Under the pieces are notes generated by a model that saw only the letters and a list, made by a program, of their open reading frames with translations, did no database searches and was not told the DNA's origin. DNA of 64,000 nucleotides from Volvox africanus (lineage: Eukaryota > Chlorophyta > Chlorophyceae > Chlamydomonadales > Volvocaceae), in the NCBI GenBank assembly GCA_030268105.1, contig BSDZ01000004.1, positions 2,529,001-2,593,000 on the forward strand. The letters run 5' to 3'. The position numbers and the translations under genes are program-made. Shown here one piece after another: positions 8,744 through 18,811 of this stretch. Every line of letters starts with the position of its first letter. Within the stretch, counting starts at the first letter, position 1.

Positions 8744-10006
8744 AAATTAACAGAAAAAGAAGTAGATATAAATACTAAACTAGTTGAAGAATTACTATCA
8801 AAAGCAGATCCATCTGAATTATTTCGTCGCGGTGGATTATTTAATAAACTTAAAAAGCAAATAGTAGAGAGAATTCTTGAAAGTGAATTAGAACATGATT
8901 TAGGTTATTCTAAACATAGTAAGATAATCAAGAGTGATAATAATCGTCGCAACGGCAGTTATGAAAAAACGATTATAGATGATGACGGTCATCAGATTAC
9001 CGTAGATGTTCCAAGGGATAGAGAAGGAGAATTTGAACCTCAATTGATCCCCAAAGGAGTTAGGAGATTTAGCGGTTTTGATGATAAAGTGATTTCACTA
9101 TATGCAAGAGGAATGACTGTCAGTGAGATACAGGGCCATTTAGAGGAGATATACCAGACTAATATTTCCAAGGACCTTATATCAACAGTCACTGACGGAG
9201 TAATAGAAGAAGTTACTACATGGCAAAATAGGTCCCTAGACGATGTATATCCAATATTATATTTAGATTGCATACACGTTAAAGCAAGAGATAATCATAC
9301 AGTAATTAACAAAGCGGTATATCTTGCAATAGGGGTTAACATGGAAGGGAAAAAGGAATTACTGGGGATCTGGGTTGGTAAAAATGAAGGTTCTAAGTTT
9401 TGGATGCAGGTTGTAACTGAGTTAAAGAACAGAGGAATAAAGCAGATATATGTAGCATGCGTTGATGGATTAAAAGGCTTTCCGGAAGCCATAAATAGCA
9501 TTTATCCTAATACGATTGTACAACTCTGTATAGTACATATGGTGAGAAATTCTGTAAAATATGTTTCTTATAAGGATTTAAAAGCGGTTACAGCGGATCT
9601 TAAAAGGATTTACACTGCAAACAGCGAGGAAATAGGCTACTTGGAGCTAAAATCGTTTGCTGCTAAATGGGATAATAAATATCCTGTGATCTCTGATATT
9701 TGGCAAAGGAATTGGAGCGGTATTATTCCCCTTTTTGCTTTTCCTGATGAGATTAGGCGGGTAATTTATACTACCAATGCAATAGAATCGATAAATCGTC
9801 AAATCAGAAAAATCATCAACAATAAAGGCGTTTTTCCAGATGATAAGTCTATTTTAAAAATCGTATTTTTGGCTCTAAAAAATGCTGCCAAAAAATGGAC
9901 CATGCCGATTAAAAATTGGTCTTTGGCATTGAATCAATTTGAAATTTTATGCGGGGATTTTAGGCAGGATTTACTGGAATTAAAAAATACAACTTACACA
10001 AAATAA
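8744..10006 (+). pseudogene. IS256/mutator-family transposase, lacking only its first codons
   Basis: A DDE transposase of a bacterial insertion sequence that cuts and joins DNA ends. The open frame starts at the linker edge (8,744, KLTEKEVDIN) with no ATG and runs about 420 residues, close to the usual IS256-family length, so only the first few residues are gone. Visible signatures are the first Asp in YLDCIHVKARD, the second Asp in CVDGLKGFPEAI, then LCIVHMVRN, and the catalytic Glu in TTNAIESINRQI. An in-frame TTG at 9,044 is only an internal codon; homology runs through it. Terminal inverted repeats were not recognised. The left end would lie in the G/C-only segment. Base composition matches the rest of the bacterial block. 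Confidence 0.9.
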
Positions 10007-10071
10007 ATGATTGACTCAGCGGAAAGAAGGAAAAGAATCAAAAGCAATTAAATAAGAAATAAAGGTGTAGC

Positions 10072-10637
10072 ATGAATAAAATTTCAAACCTACTAAAAGA
10101 ATCGCACACTACCACGGCAAATATTTTAGTTGAGCTATTAAAACACCATGTCCTGATATTAGCGGCATTAGTATACATATACTTATTAAACATAATTATG
10201 TTTCCACATTTATCACGGATATATCTCGATTATTTTCGAATATTGGGTCAGCTGTTAAGAGCAGAAAATATATCATTGACACAAGAAATAATTGCTATTT
10301 CCACAGTATTGTATGCTTTAGAAGTATTTTATTTTGTGCTGATCTATCATAGTAAAAAATATATTTTTTCTAGGTTTCTGTTTTTCTTTGCGCTTTGGTC
10401 TGCCCTAACACTGGGTTTCAAATACCCTTTATCTTTGCTGCGGGTTTTTGTATTTGATGTGGTTAATTTAATTAAAATAGACCACATCGAAGGCCAAGAG
10501 TTAACAGCAGATATTGCTACAGGCATATTTTATACTCTCATTTCATTTTACCTTTTCAGGATTTTAATAGAAAAAACCTATTTTGGCCTAAAGTGGAGAC
10601 CTGATATAGAGGGTTCAAACAATACCGATATTCCTTC
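10072..10637 (+). pseudogene. Bacterial membrane protein of unknown function, C-terminally truncated
   Basis: The frame opens with ATG at 10,072, nine bases after an AAAGGTG ribosome-binding-like sequence. It encodes about 185 residues with four hydrophobic segments (near residues 28-47, 77-95, 103-120 and 157-175) and a Lys/Arg-containing tail. I do not recognise a family. At about 10,638 it enters linker L4. The Gly/Pro/Arg-rich continuation to 10,875 is linker DNA read as protein and then LTR sequence, so it is not part of the gene. It follows the transposase by 65 bp on the same strand. Whether they were neighbours in the donor genome is unknown. Confidence 0.7.
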
Positions 10638-10764
10638 TGCCGGCCCCGGGGGTATGCCCGCGCGGGCCCGGGCCCGGGGCCCCGGCCCGGCCGGGGAACC
10701 GGGCCTGCCCCGGCCCCGGCCCGGGCGCGCCCGGCCAGACCCGGGGCCCGGGGCGGGTAAAAGC
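10638..10764. repeat. G/C-only linker L4
   Basis: About 125 bases almost free of A/T, rich in CCCGGG and GGCCGG palindromes. It truncates the membrane-protein frame. About 80 further bases of mixed sequence (10,765-10,844) then lead into the resumed LTR. Confidence 0.85.
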
Positions 10765-11125
10765 CCCAATTGGGACCGCCTACTAGTACAAAATCTGGCG
10801 CTATCAATGAATTCAAATGAACTTTGGAGATTTATTAATAATTGTCGCATTTCTGCATACGTGTGTGGTTTATGATACGAATGATATATTAATATTCGAA
10901 ATATTATTACTTGATATATTATGCCATAATGGACTCGCGCATCGATGTCGGCCCCGAGTCAAACATGTTGACCGAATGCGTGATGTCGCGAATGATGATG
11001 CGGTATGCTACATCAGCTAGATATATCCAAATATATCACGCTGATATGCTCATATCATGTTCAGTCATGCTTAGATGAGTTCAAGCCTACTTCGACATGA
11101 GCGGTGATCGAACCGGCGTACAACA

Positions 11126-11212
11126 CATAACTCATGGGAGCCGACACGCAACTTTTCGCCGGATATGAAGCCCTTATTGGAGGAAGCCCGCATTCGTGCC
11201 ACACAAACCCAG
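11126..11212 (+). pseudogene. Chromovirus X: C-terminal chromodomain remnant
   Basis: This is the last 28 residues of a plus-strand chromovirus polyprotein (NSWEPTRNFS, then KPLLEEAR, ending TQTQ-stop). It matches the end of element A at 23,990-24,075. The rest of X lies beyond the F insertion, outside the window. A purine tract and a 3' LTR follow in the expected order. Confidence 0.85.
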
Positions 11213-11274
11213 TAATCCCTGCAGTCGATGCTGTGTGATCTAGTGAGGACGCCGCATACGGGAAGGGGGATAGT

Positions 11275-12089
11275 TGTTGTATTACGGTTCGATTACCGCC
11301 TATATGTAGGTCAATGCGACTCTACAAGATGATAAGCGAACGTAATAAATGCATACTAGTTATGAATATATTTGGCATGTATTTAGCTAGTTTGACGCCA
11401 TGCATTGCGACTTGTCACATCGCACTACCAGCCGCATCGCTGATACGCCTAAGATACTGATGCTTGGAGATGCATAGGCGCGTTGCATAATTATGACATG
11501 AGCTATTAAGTAATACTATTTGCTATATTATTACGCCATCGTTGGCATACGTAATGTGCGAGTGTGACGAGCATCTAAGTCACAGTGGTCGATCGGCAAC
11601 CGGATATCACTATTCGGACCCTTGCATCTTGCGGACGCCATGAAGGCTTAATTGTCGGAATACGCAGATATCAAAGCCCTGCGTTAGGGTTTGTCACACT
11701 TAGGATTGACCTCCTAGTGTGAGTTGTACTGCATATTGATATCGCGCGTATAATAGATGCGAGGACGGCCATGTAGAGGCGAACATCTTCGTATACTATC
11801 GGAACACGCCTGTGTTCATTTGGACTATTGCTATTTGCTCTGCTATTTCAGCCCGAGCTAAGCCCGAGCTTCGCCATTCGCCATATGATGATCGCCGATC
11901 TGGGTCTGACGGCCGATCATATCATTGCATCCTTCGATCATTGTAAGTTATATCTTTCCGCGCTCTCAAGTCTTCTGCTGTCTCTTGCTGCTTCCGAGTA
12001 CTTTGTTGTACTTGCAAGCGCTTCTGTGCTAGTGTCTAAGCCCCAGACGTGCAGACACTTTATGGGCAAAACTGAGGAGAGATACAACA
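11275..12089 (+). repeat. 3' LTR of chromovirus X
   Basis: 815 bp, starting TGTTGTATTACGG after the polypurine tract GGGAAGGGGGATAG (11,260-11,273) and ending GATACAACA. It is homologous along its length to the 824-bp LTRs of element A but clearly diverged. Confidence 0.85.
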
Positions 12090-12123
12090 GAAACTGCCCC
12101 CTGCATACTCGCATTTTGACAGT

Positions 12124-12327
12124 ATGTTTGTTGCTTTTGGATATCCCAAGTCCTTTGCTGATTTAAAGAAGGTGCTCGTCGCTGAGAAGACCAAAAGTTT
12201 AAATGACGCCAAATCTGAAGTCAAGGAGTCAAGGCCGGCGCTGTTTGCTGGGCGTGAAAGACAGTGCTATACCTGTGGCGAGGTTGGGCACATCGCTCAT
12301 TTTTGCCCGAAGAAGAACCGTTCGTGA
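12124..12327 (+). pseudogene. Copia-type gag remnant Y with zinc knuckle
   Basis: An open stretch with FVAFGYPKSF and a standard CX2CX4HX4C knuckle, CYTCGEVGHIAHFC. A second knuckle-like stretch (WCGWPGHVEEKC) is visible in another frame near 12,390-12,425, so frameshifts have accumulated. Two zinc knuckles after a short Gag suggest a Copia-type element. Element X ends at 12,089 and element D enters at 12,527, so Y is the host of both. D's flanking 5-mers are CAAGA and CAAGT. I see nothing of Y beyond 25,290. Confidence 0.55.
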
Positions 12328-12526
12328 GCGGGCGCGAGTACGTCGACCAGTGAGTCATCTGGTGGGTCAAGCAAAGGTCCGTTGTGATCTTGGTGTGGAT
12401 GGCCGGGTCATGTTGAAGAGAAGTGCTGGAAGAAGCGGGACGGTGTGGCTAAGCCGTTGAGAAGGAGAGAACAGATGTAGTTGCCCTGACATTGACGTCA
12501 CAGGCATGTGAGTTTATCCCCCAAGA

Positions 12527-13238
12527 TGTTGTATCCTTCCTTCAATCATGCACTGATTCTGCACGTCTGAGTATGCAATCATCTTCAGTTGCAAATTACA
12601 AGTCTGCCGTCAGACCCCGCGGGCATCATCCGGCTGAAGATGATATGCTGGAATAGCTCAGGCCGAATATAAATGTACAGAACGTATGTATACGAAATAG
12701 ATTGAGTTAAGTACACGGGTACTTAATCCAAAGTAGCATCGAGCCGACTTCGGTCTCTAGGCGGCCGTCCTCGCACCCATCACGTCGCAATACCGATGTG
12801 CAGTACAGGTCTCACTGGATTACGATCTCAAGTGTGAGTACCTTCGTAGCACTGCTCTGAATATTGCGTAATCTGTGATATTAATGAATGCAACACATGC
12901 AATATGCGAAGGTCCGAATATTGATATTCGGTTGCCGACCCAACCATCGCGATCATCGTGTTCTCGCATATGCGTATGGTTTATGACACATATGAGGTAA
13001 TAATATTCAAAGCATTATTACGTGGGATATTATGCCAATGGATAGATTGCGCATTAATTATCAGCCTTGAGTCAAACATGTTGACCGACAGCGCGATGTC
13101 GTAGATGATAATGCGACATGCCTGATTAGCTAGATATACTCAAATATATCATGCTAATATAATTATATCATGCTTCATAATGCTCGAATGTAGTGCGGCC
13201 TACTTCGGTGCAAACAGTGATCGAACCGGCATACAACA
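12527..13238 (-). repeat. D 3' LTR (712 bp)
   Basis: Runs TGTTGTATCC…CATACAACA. The purine tract (GGGGGGATAG on the minus strand) abuts it at 13,239-13,249. Confidence 0.88.
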
Positions 13239-13288
13239 ACTATCCCCCCTACCGTATGCAGCGTCCTCGCTGCATCGAACAGCATCGA

Positions 13289-14943
13289 CTACAGGAAATA
13301 CTGGGTCTGCGTGGCACGTAGACGAGCTTCCTCCAATAGGGGCTTCATTTCTGGCGAGAAATTACGCGTCGGCTCCCAAGAGTTATGCTCGCTTGAATAT
13401 CCAGTCCACTTGGCTTGATACTCGTGCATTGTCCGCTTATGCCGGCATTGGCCCACACGGCAAGTACGATAATCTAACACCCGCTCCACGTTGTAAACCT
13501 TCTGTTTACCAGCAGTCCAGATCTCTGGGACTGGTTAAACTGCTGCAGGGGTGTTAGCAAGCTCAGGGGCAGGTTCCGTACCACAGTAAGGCATACGAGG
13601 GATACATGGAACGTGGGGTGACGCATACCCTTAGCAGGCAAATCAGTCGCCTGGCTCTGCACTTCGTCCATCATAGTGGACCCAATCTGTACATGGGTCG
13701 TGCAACAGGTTGTACTTCAGGTACTGTTGTGGCAGCCTACAAAGGCCCGATCGAAAGATGACCGTCGGCGGTCCAATCTTTGACACTACCAGTAGATACC
13801 TCGGGATACTACAGGGACATCTTGAAAGATGTTTGCATGTCCTTGCAACAAGGCTTCGATCTCAGGATCTACAGAAGTCTGTGCGGTGGTGGCATTGCAA
13901 ATGCAACCAAGGCCTAACAAGCAGTCCATGGGCACCCTGTCGTGGCATACGAACAGCTCCCTCACGCATGACTGGCTTGGGTTCAGTTTGCGCACCCATT
14001 GCGGTCGCAGCAAAGTTAACCATAGGCACCGCCTCAGCTCTGCCCCCCTCTCATGTGACATCTGGTACCCTTTGACAGAGTCCCCTTTGCATAAGGGTGG
14101 CAGACTGCAATGTCAAAGCACGCATGGTACTACAGTAATGTCAAAGACCCCAATACGTACGGCGCAGTGCCAGCAAGATTTTCAGCACGTACGAACGGGT
14201 CACAACACGCAGAGGACCTAGCAACAGGTTAAGGGTAATCCTGCCCAGCAACGGGACATTTACTCCCATACATGAGAGTAACCTGTATCCAATCAGACGA
14301 CTGTGGGGGCATCCCACTGCATTCACCTCTGCATAATAGGTGAAGTCATCTATGGCACGGCAAGTGCCTTCAGTGTACGGCCAGCAAGACCGACCTGAAT
14401 AGCTGGGAGACAATTCAACGACTGTGGGAGCATCCCATGGCATTCACCTCTGCATAATAGGTGAAGTCGTCTATGGTACGGCAAGTGCCTTCAGTGTACG
14501 GCCAGCAAGACCGACCTGAATAACTGGGACACAATCACATGTTGGAACCGACATTGCGGACAACAGTGGAACTCCCAGGGCGGGCTGAAAGCTAGCAAAG
14601 CCCTCAGCAGGAGGTTCCTACCAAACGTCAGTAGAATAGGACAGTCCGGGCAACGGAACTGGCATTCCCTCCATATCCACACCATCAAACACCATGGTGC
14701 CCGGTGCAAACCGGGAGACACGCTACATACCCTTTAGCAGAGCCTCAACCTTGCGCTGGCTATAGGCAGGGAACAAAACACATGCAGCGGTGTCTGGATA
14801 TTGACGTGTACTCCTGTACAAAGTAAGCTGTACGAACAGCTCACATAAAGATGAGGGGATGAACATAACGGCACCTTTCAAGGACCAGAAGACAACAATG
14901 CCTTCATAGCTGGTCATACAAACGATCACCAACTACACGTTTG
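13289..14943 (-). pseudogene. D pol remnant with RT-integrase deletion
   Basis: Read right to left. Protease-region fragments (NAVGCPHS type, 14,141-14,443) are broken by frameshifts and contain a 121-bp tandem duplication. The stretch just before reverse transcriptase (DEVQSQATDLPAKGM) joins directly at about 13,620 to HPTFHVSL, which normally lies after integrase. About 2.3 kb encoding RT, RNase H and most of integrase is therefore missing compared with element A. A chromodomain follows (ERVLDYR … VKW-like … SWEPTRNFS, 13,289-13,489). It can make no functional polymerase. Confidence 0.75.
14298..14530 (-). repeat. 121-bp tandem duplication in the D protease region
   Basis: Two units with period 121 bp: ATTCACCTCT starts at 14,321 and again at 14,442. 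They differ at a few positions and cover the segment equivalent to VDTGASDDF in element A. Confidence 0.8.
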
Positions 14944-15104
14944 TTCAGCATTCCGGGTGGAATCAACTCCACATCAATCCGGGCAATCCCCTACCTTGGT
15001 CACACGGCCAAAGGCGGCAACAATGGGCAATCCTTCGTGAGGTGATCCACCGTACACCTCCAGCACACATTGGCCGTCTTCCGACGCTCCAGCTCGGAGC
15101 GCTT

Positions 15105-16091
15105 TCAATCCCACTTCGGCAAGAAGGGGTCCTCCGTGCGCATCCGCTTTGCACGGGGGTGGGAGTTTTGCACTGCAGCCGCCGACGGCGCACCTCCCCG
15201 CTTTATGCTCTTGTCTGGACCAGAGCTTGGGCCTGCGCCCGCTGATCCACGGGCCCCGGTGCCTGAACCACCACGAGCACCGTGGCGCCGCTCTGTGCGC
15301 ATGACCGTTGCAGCCGATGTAGGGTGCGCAGCACCAAGGTCATGATCGTTGGTTACAGCTTCATCAGTCGGATCCTGTGCTTGCATAGCATTTGCACGTG
15401 GGGTAGGTTTAGGATCATCCTGACCAGCGAGGAAACGTACCTCAGTTCCCCGAGCAAATTTTACCAAGGCATTGTACGTCTGGAACGGTTCTCCAGATAA
15501 ATCAGCAGCACACCATTTTGACAGAGGCTTCGTCAGGCCGTGATGAAACCAAAAGATGCGATCATCCTCGGAGAAATTCGCAATGGGTGTCACTAGTGCT
15601 TCGAAGCGTGACTGGTACGCAGGTATATTTTCATGTGCACGCATGTAATATGTGCCTTGTGCTAATGCCTTACGGGCCTCAACATTACGTGCATGTACCT
15701 CCGTAGCAAATCGTGCAAGCAATGCAGCAATCAATTCATCGAACGTGAAGTCACTACGTGCAGTGGTCCACTCATCATACCAGTCTTTCGCCGCGCCCGA
15801 GAGGGTGTTGCCGACGAAGAGACATTTAATACCATCATTTCCACCACCGTGGACCGCCTGCAGGTACTTGTTAGTATCGCGCACATATGCATGAGTTGTA
15901 TCAGCAATACTACATCCGGGGGTCCTAGGCTTTTCATCATACGCAATATGAAGCTTAGGCACAGGGATCGTGAGTTTCATCACCTCAGGAATACTGGCGT
16001 GGTCCTGTATTTGAGGCGACAGCAGACCCCGTTGATCTACAGCTCCATCCATAGTCATAGTGGCGACAGTACTCTTCAGGATTGCGAGCAA
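15105..16091 (-). pseudogene. D Gag (capsid) remnant
   Basis: About 328 residues collinear with Gag of element A (IPEVMKLTIPVPKL, FVGNTLSGAAKDWYDEW, AYQSRFEALVTPI). Gag forms the cytoplasmic particle that packages element RNA. The frame ends at a stop just before the zinc knuckle (C-W-R-C … H … C around 15,040-15,080). Further stops and the conserved TAG at 14,993-14,991 follow. The initiation region (16,091) is diverged from A. Confidence 0.75.
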
Positions 16092-16214
16092 GTATAGCGA
16101 ATACGTGCTAAGCTGGTCCCAATCTTAGTAGTCCGTGCGATCAAAGTCTCCACTGGTCAGAATGTAGATTATAACCAGGAAATATCGCCAGCAGTGCCGG
16201 ACAACTAGATTCAC

Positions 16215-16283
16215 CTGCAACTCAGAGCGCAAGCTCCCACAACAAATGCAGGCAACTCTAAAAGGACAGCAGCAATCACAAAC
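16215..16283 (-). other. Predicted 69-nt intron in the D leader frame
   Basis: Donor GTTTGT at 16,283 and acceptor TGCAG ending at 16,215, in the same phase as the other copies. The upstream exon (PLDIFAKELG type) and the split Gly codon are preserved. Confidence 0.55.
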
Positions 16284-17486
16284 CGGAAGCAACGGCGTCC
16301 AAAATGGCACGTCCAAGTTCTTTGGCAAAGATGTCTAGAGGGCTACATCGACCATCGTCGACATCCACCAAAGCGAGAACTTCCGATTTAGCACCATGAG
16401 ACAGTCAGGCAACGAACCTGTCTCGATACCAAATTTGTTGTATCCTTCCTTCAATCATGCACTGAATCTGCACGTCTGGATGTTAGCTAAGTGCGTACCG
16501 TGCTTACGAACAGCAAGGCAATTCAGTGCAAGCAACGTGACAGCGGAAGACTCAACAACAAGGAAAGATTCAACTTACAATAGTCTTCGATTACCTATCC
16601 GTGATATTATTGAATGCAACGCATGCAATATGCGAAGGTCCGTATATAGATATTCGGTTGCCGACCCAACCATCACGATCATCGCATTCTCGCATACGCG
16701 TATGGTTTATGACACAGATGAGGTAATAATATTCAAAGCATTATTATGCGGAATATTATGCCAATGGATAGATTTCGCATTAATTATCAGCCTTGAGTCA
16801 AACATGTTGACCGACAGTGCGGTGTCGTAGACGATAATGCGACATGCCTGATTAGTGTTGTACGCCGGTTCGATCACTGTTTGCACCGAAGTAGACCGCA
16901 ATCCATTCGAGCATTATGAAGCATGATATAATCATATTAGCAGGATATATTCGAGTATATCTAGCTAATCAGGCATGTCACATTATCATCTACGACATCA
17001 CACTGTCGGTCAACATGTTTGACTCGATGCTGATAATTAATGCGCGATCTATCCATTGGTATAATATTCCGCGTAATAATGCTTTGAATATTATTACCTC
17101 ATCTGTGTCATAAACCATACGCGTATGCTAGAACGCGACGATCGTGATGGTTGGGTCGGCAACCGAATATCTATATACGGACCTTCGCATATTGCATGCG
17201 TTGCATTCAATAATATCACGGATTACGTGATATTTAGAATAGTGCTACGAAGGTACTCACACTTGAGATCGAAATCCAGTGAGACCTGTACTGCACATCG
17301 GCATCACGACGTGATAGGTGCGAGGACGGCCGCCTAGAGACCGAAGTCGGCTCGATGCTACTTTGGACTAAGTACCCAAGTACTTAACTCAATCTAATTC
17401 GTATACATACGATATACTCATTTATATTCGGCCTGAGCTATTCTAGCATAGCATCTTCAGCCGGATGATGAACATTGCCCGCGGGG

Positions 17487-18310
17487 TGTTGTGCTACGGT
17501 TCATTTCCCGCCGACGCGTAGGTTGACGCGATCCTACGAGGCGAAGTGCTTTTGTGATGAACGCATTACATATGAATGAATCTATATGATATAAATGTAT
17601 TCGCATACATTTATATATGCATCTGGCATGTTGTCATTATCCATCGCGACATCGCATCATGGCAAATCCGCCTAGCATGCATGAATGACCGAATCATTGA
17701 AGTGCGCATTATACTCGTGCTACGAAACGATAAGTAATATTATCTGATATAATATTACTTCATTACAGCACACGTTGAGAGCGCCGCACTCGTCGCGATG
17801 CATGCCCTGCAACCGGATATCGCTATCCGGACCCTTGCATCATGCGAATGCCGGAAAGGCTTATACGTTGTTATGCGTAGACATCGCCTAAGCGCAGTAG
17901 GGTTGTCACATCTAGGATCGGCCTCCTAATGTGAATCGTACGGCACTGCGATGCTGCGAGTATAACAGATGCGAGGACGGCTAAGCTAGACAAGACATTT
18001 GATACCGGAGAACACTTGTGTGTTCTACATTACTATTACTATACGATACTCTACTTAGCCCGAGCTAAGCCTGAACTTCGCTAATCACCGCCGCGTGATG
18101 ATTACTTGCTTCCGGCGCTGACGGCGATTTCGTCCATTGCATCATTCTGATCTGTAAGACCGTAAGTTATATCTCTCTTCGTCTTGAAGTCTTCCGCTGT
18201 CTCTGTTTGCTCTCGCTTGCCTTGCTGTACTTGCAAGTGCTCGCGCATCGGTGTCGATAGTCTCCAGACGTGCAGATACTCATGAGCAAACGCGAACGAG
18301 AGGTACAACA
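17487..18310 (+). repeat. A 5' LTR
   Basis: 824 bp, TGTTGTGCTACGG…AGGTACAACA. It carries the palindrome-like CCGGATATCGCTATCCGG at 17,813-17,830. Confidence 0.93.
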
Positions 18311-18313
18311 ATT

Positions 18314-18330
18314 TGGTATCGAGACAGGTT
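18314..18330 (+). promoter_or_regulatory. A primer-binding site
   Basis: TGGTATCGAGACAGG begins three bases inside the LTR and is complementary to a tRNA ending in …GTCTCGATA-CCA. The same sequence follows the other LTRs of the family (for example 32,235 and 33,068). I cannot name the tRNA with confidence. Confidence 0.65.
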
Positions 18331-18378
18331 CGTTGCCTAACTGTCTCTCTCTGTCTAATCGGAAGTAGGTTCTTTCTA

Positions 18379-18811
18379 TGGCGAGTTCCAGCGTCGAACC
18401 ACGAGGACCGCTAGATACTTTTGCCGAAGACTTAGGCCGCGCCGTCTTGGACGCCGCCGCTTCCGGTTTGTAATTGTTTAATTGCTTTTGCTTAGATTGC
18501 TGCACTTGTTGTGTAAGTGTACGCTCTGAGTCGCAGGTAATCTCAGTGCACCGGCATTGCTTGCCGCGGCGACTGAGACCGGCGTTCGTCCGGACCAGTT
18601 GGCGACTCTCATTGCCCAAACTACGGAGATCAGGACTCAGCTGGGCAATTACTTGCTGAGTTTGCTGAATCTTCTCAAGAGTACTGTCGGTAGGCTCACC
18701 GAATCGCTTTGTACTCTTGCCTTTGCGATAGAAGTCGGCTTCTATTACGCAAAACTAGGGTATCGTTTCGTGCTCCATGTCCGCGGAACACGACGATACG
18801 CCGCACACTAG
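18379..18811 (+). CDS. Spliced leader ORF (ORF0) of chromovirus A
   Basis: Exon 1 (18,379-18,465) starts ATG and encodes a short peptide with PLDTFAEDLGRAVLDAA. A 71-nt intron (18,466-18,536, GTTTGT…CGCAG) interrupts a Gly codon. Exon 2 continues with VRPDQLATLIAQTTEIRTQL and ends at 18,811, overlapping the gag ATG at 18,777 in the +1 frame. The copy at 33,131 has the same structure and the same +1 relation to its gag ATG. Its role is unknown. It might be a separate upstream product, a regulator of gag translation, or the N terminus of Gag reached by frameshift or alternative splicing. No known domain is recognised. Confidence 0.55.
18466..18536 (+). other. Predicted 71-nt intron in the A leader ORF
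   Basis: G|GTTTGT donor and CGCAG|GT acceptor, phase 1. It removes the stop codon that ends the unspliced exon 1 frame and joins to a frame conserved in other copies. Confidence 0.65.

Larger units (their letters stand above)
854..10844. other. Composite Rickettsiales-like DNA insertion (~10 kb) in a retrotransposon LTR
   Basis: This AT-rich block replaces nothing. The host LTR reads GATCA at 853 and resumes TCGC at 10,845, matching uninterrupted copies with no visible loss and no target duplication. Inside are bacterial-type coding pieces: a RelA/SpoT fragment, an aas-type gene in two parts, an IS256-type transposase and a membrane protein. Four segments made almost wholly of G/C separate them. 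No introns are seen in the bacterial frames, and codon use is strongly AT-biased, unlike the flanking algal DNA. A Copia element of algal type was added later at 1,468-6,210. The Rickettsiales source is inferred from AT content and gene types, and from my recollection that rickettsial endosymbionts are known in volvocine algae. No search was run. Confidence 0.8.
319..11125 (-). repeat. 5' LTR of chromovirus F, interrupted by bacterial DNA
   Basis: The LTR lies at 319-853 and resumes at 10,845-11,125. It has the family termini TGTTGTAT at the left and GTACAACA at the right and is about 816 bp without the insert. A PBS-like sequence and the gag start lie just left of 319, so for this minus-strand element it is the 5' LTR. 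The break point GATCA|TCGC matches uninterrupted copies at 12,950, 16,675 and 26,228, so the interrupted LTR can be aligned across the insert. To the right the LTR abuts a split chromodomain of another element (X). Confidence 0.8.

Noticed and set aside
9044..9046. TTG at 9,044 as the transposase start
   Set aside because: In-frame homologous sequence extends 100 residues upstream to the linker edge.
854..10844. Simple bacterial contamination joined by misassembly
   Set aside because: The Copia insertion with TSD inside aas, the continuity of the host LTR around the block, and a second insert in another chromovirus argue against it. Read-level proof is still needed.
10556..10875. Gly/Pro/Arg-rich ORFs on both strands
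   Set aside because: They translate linker L4. Open frames are expected in G/C-only DNA.
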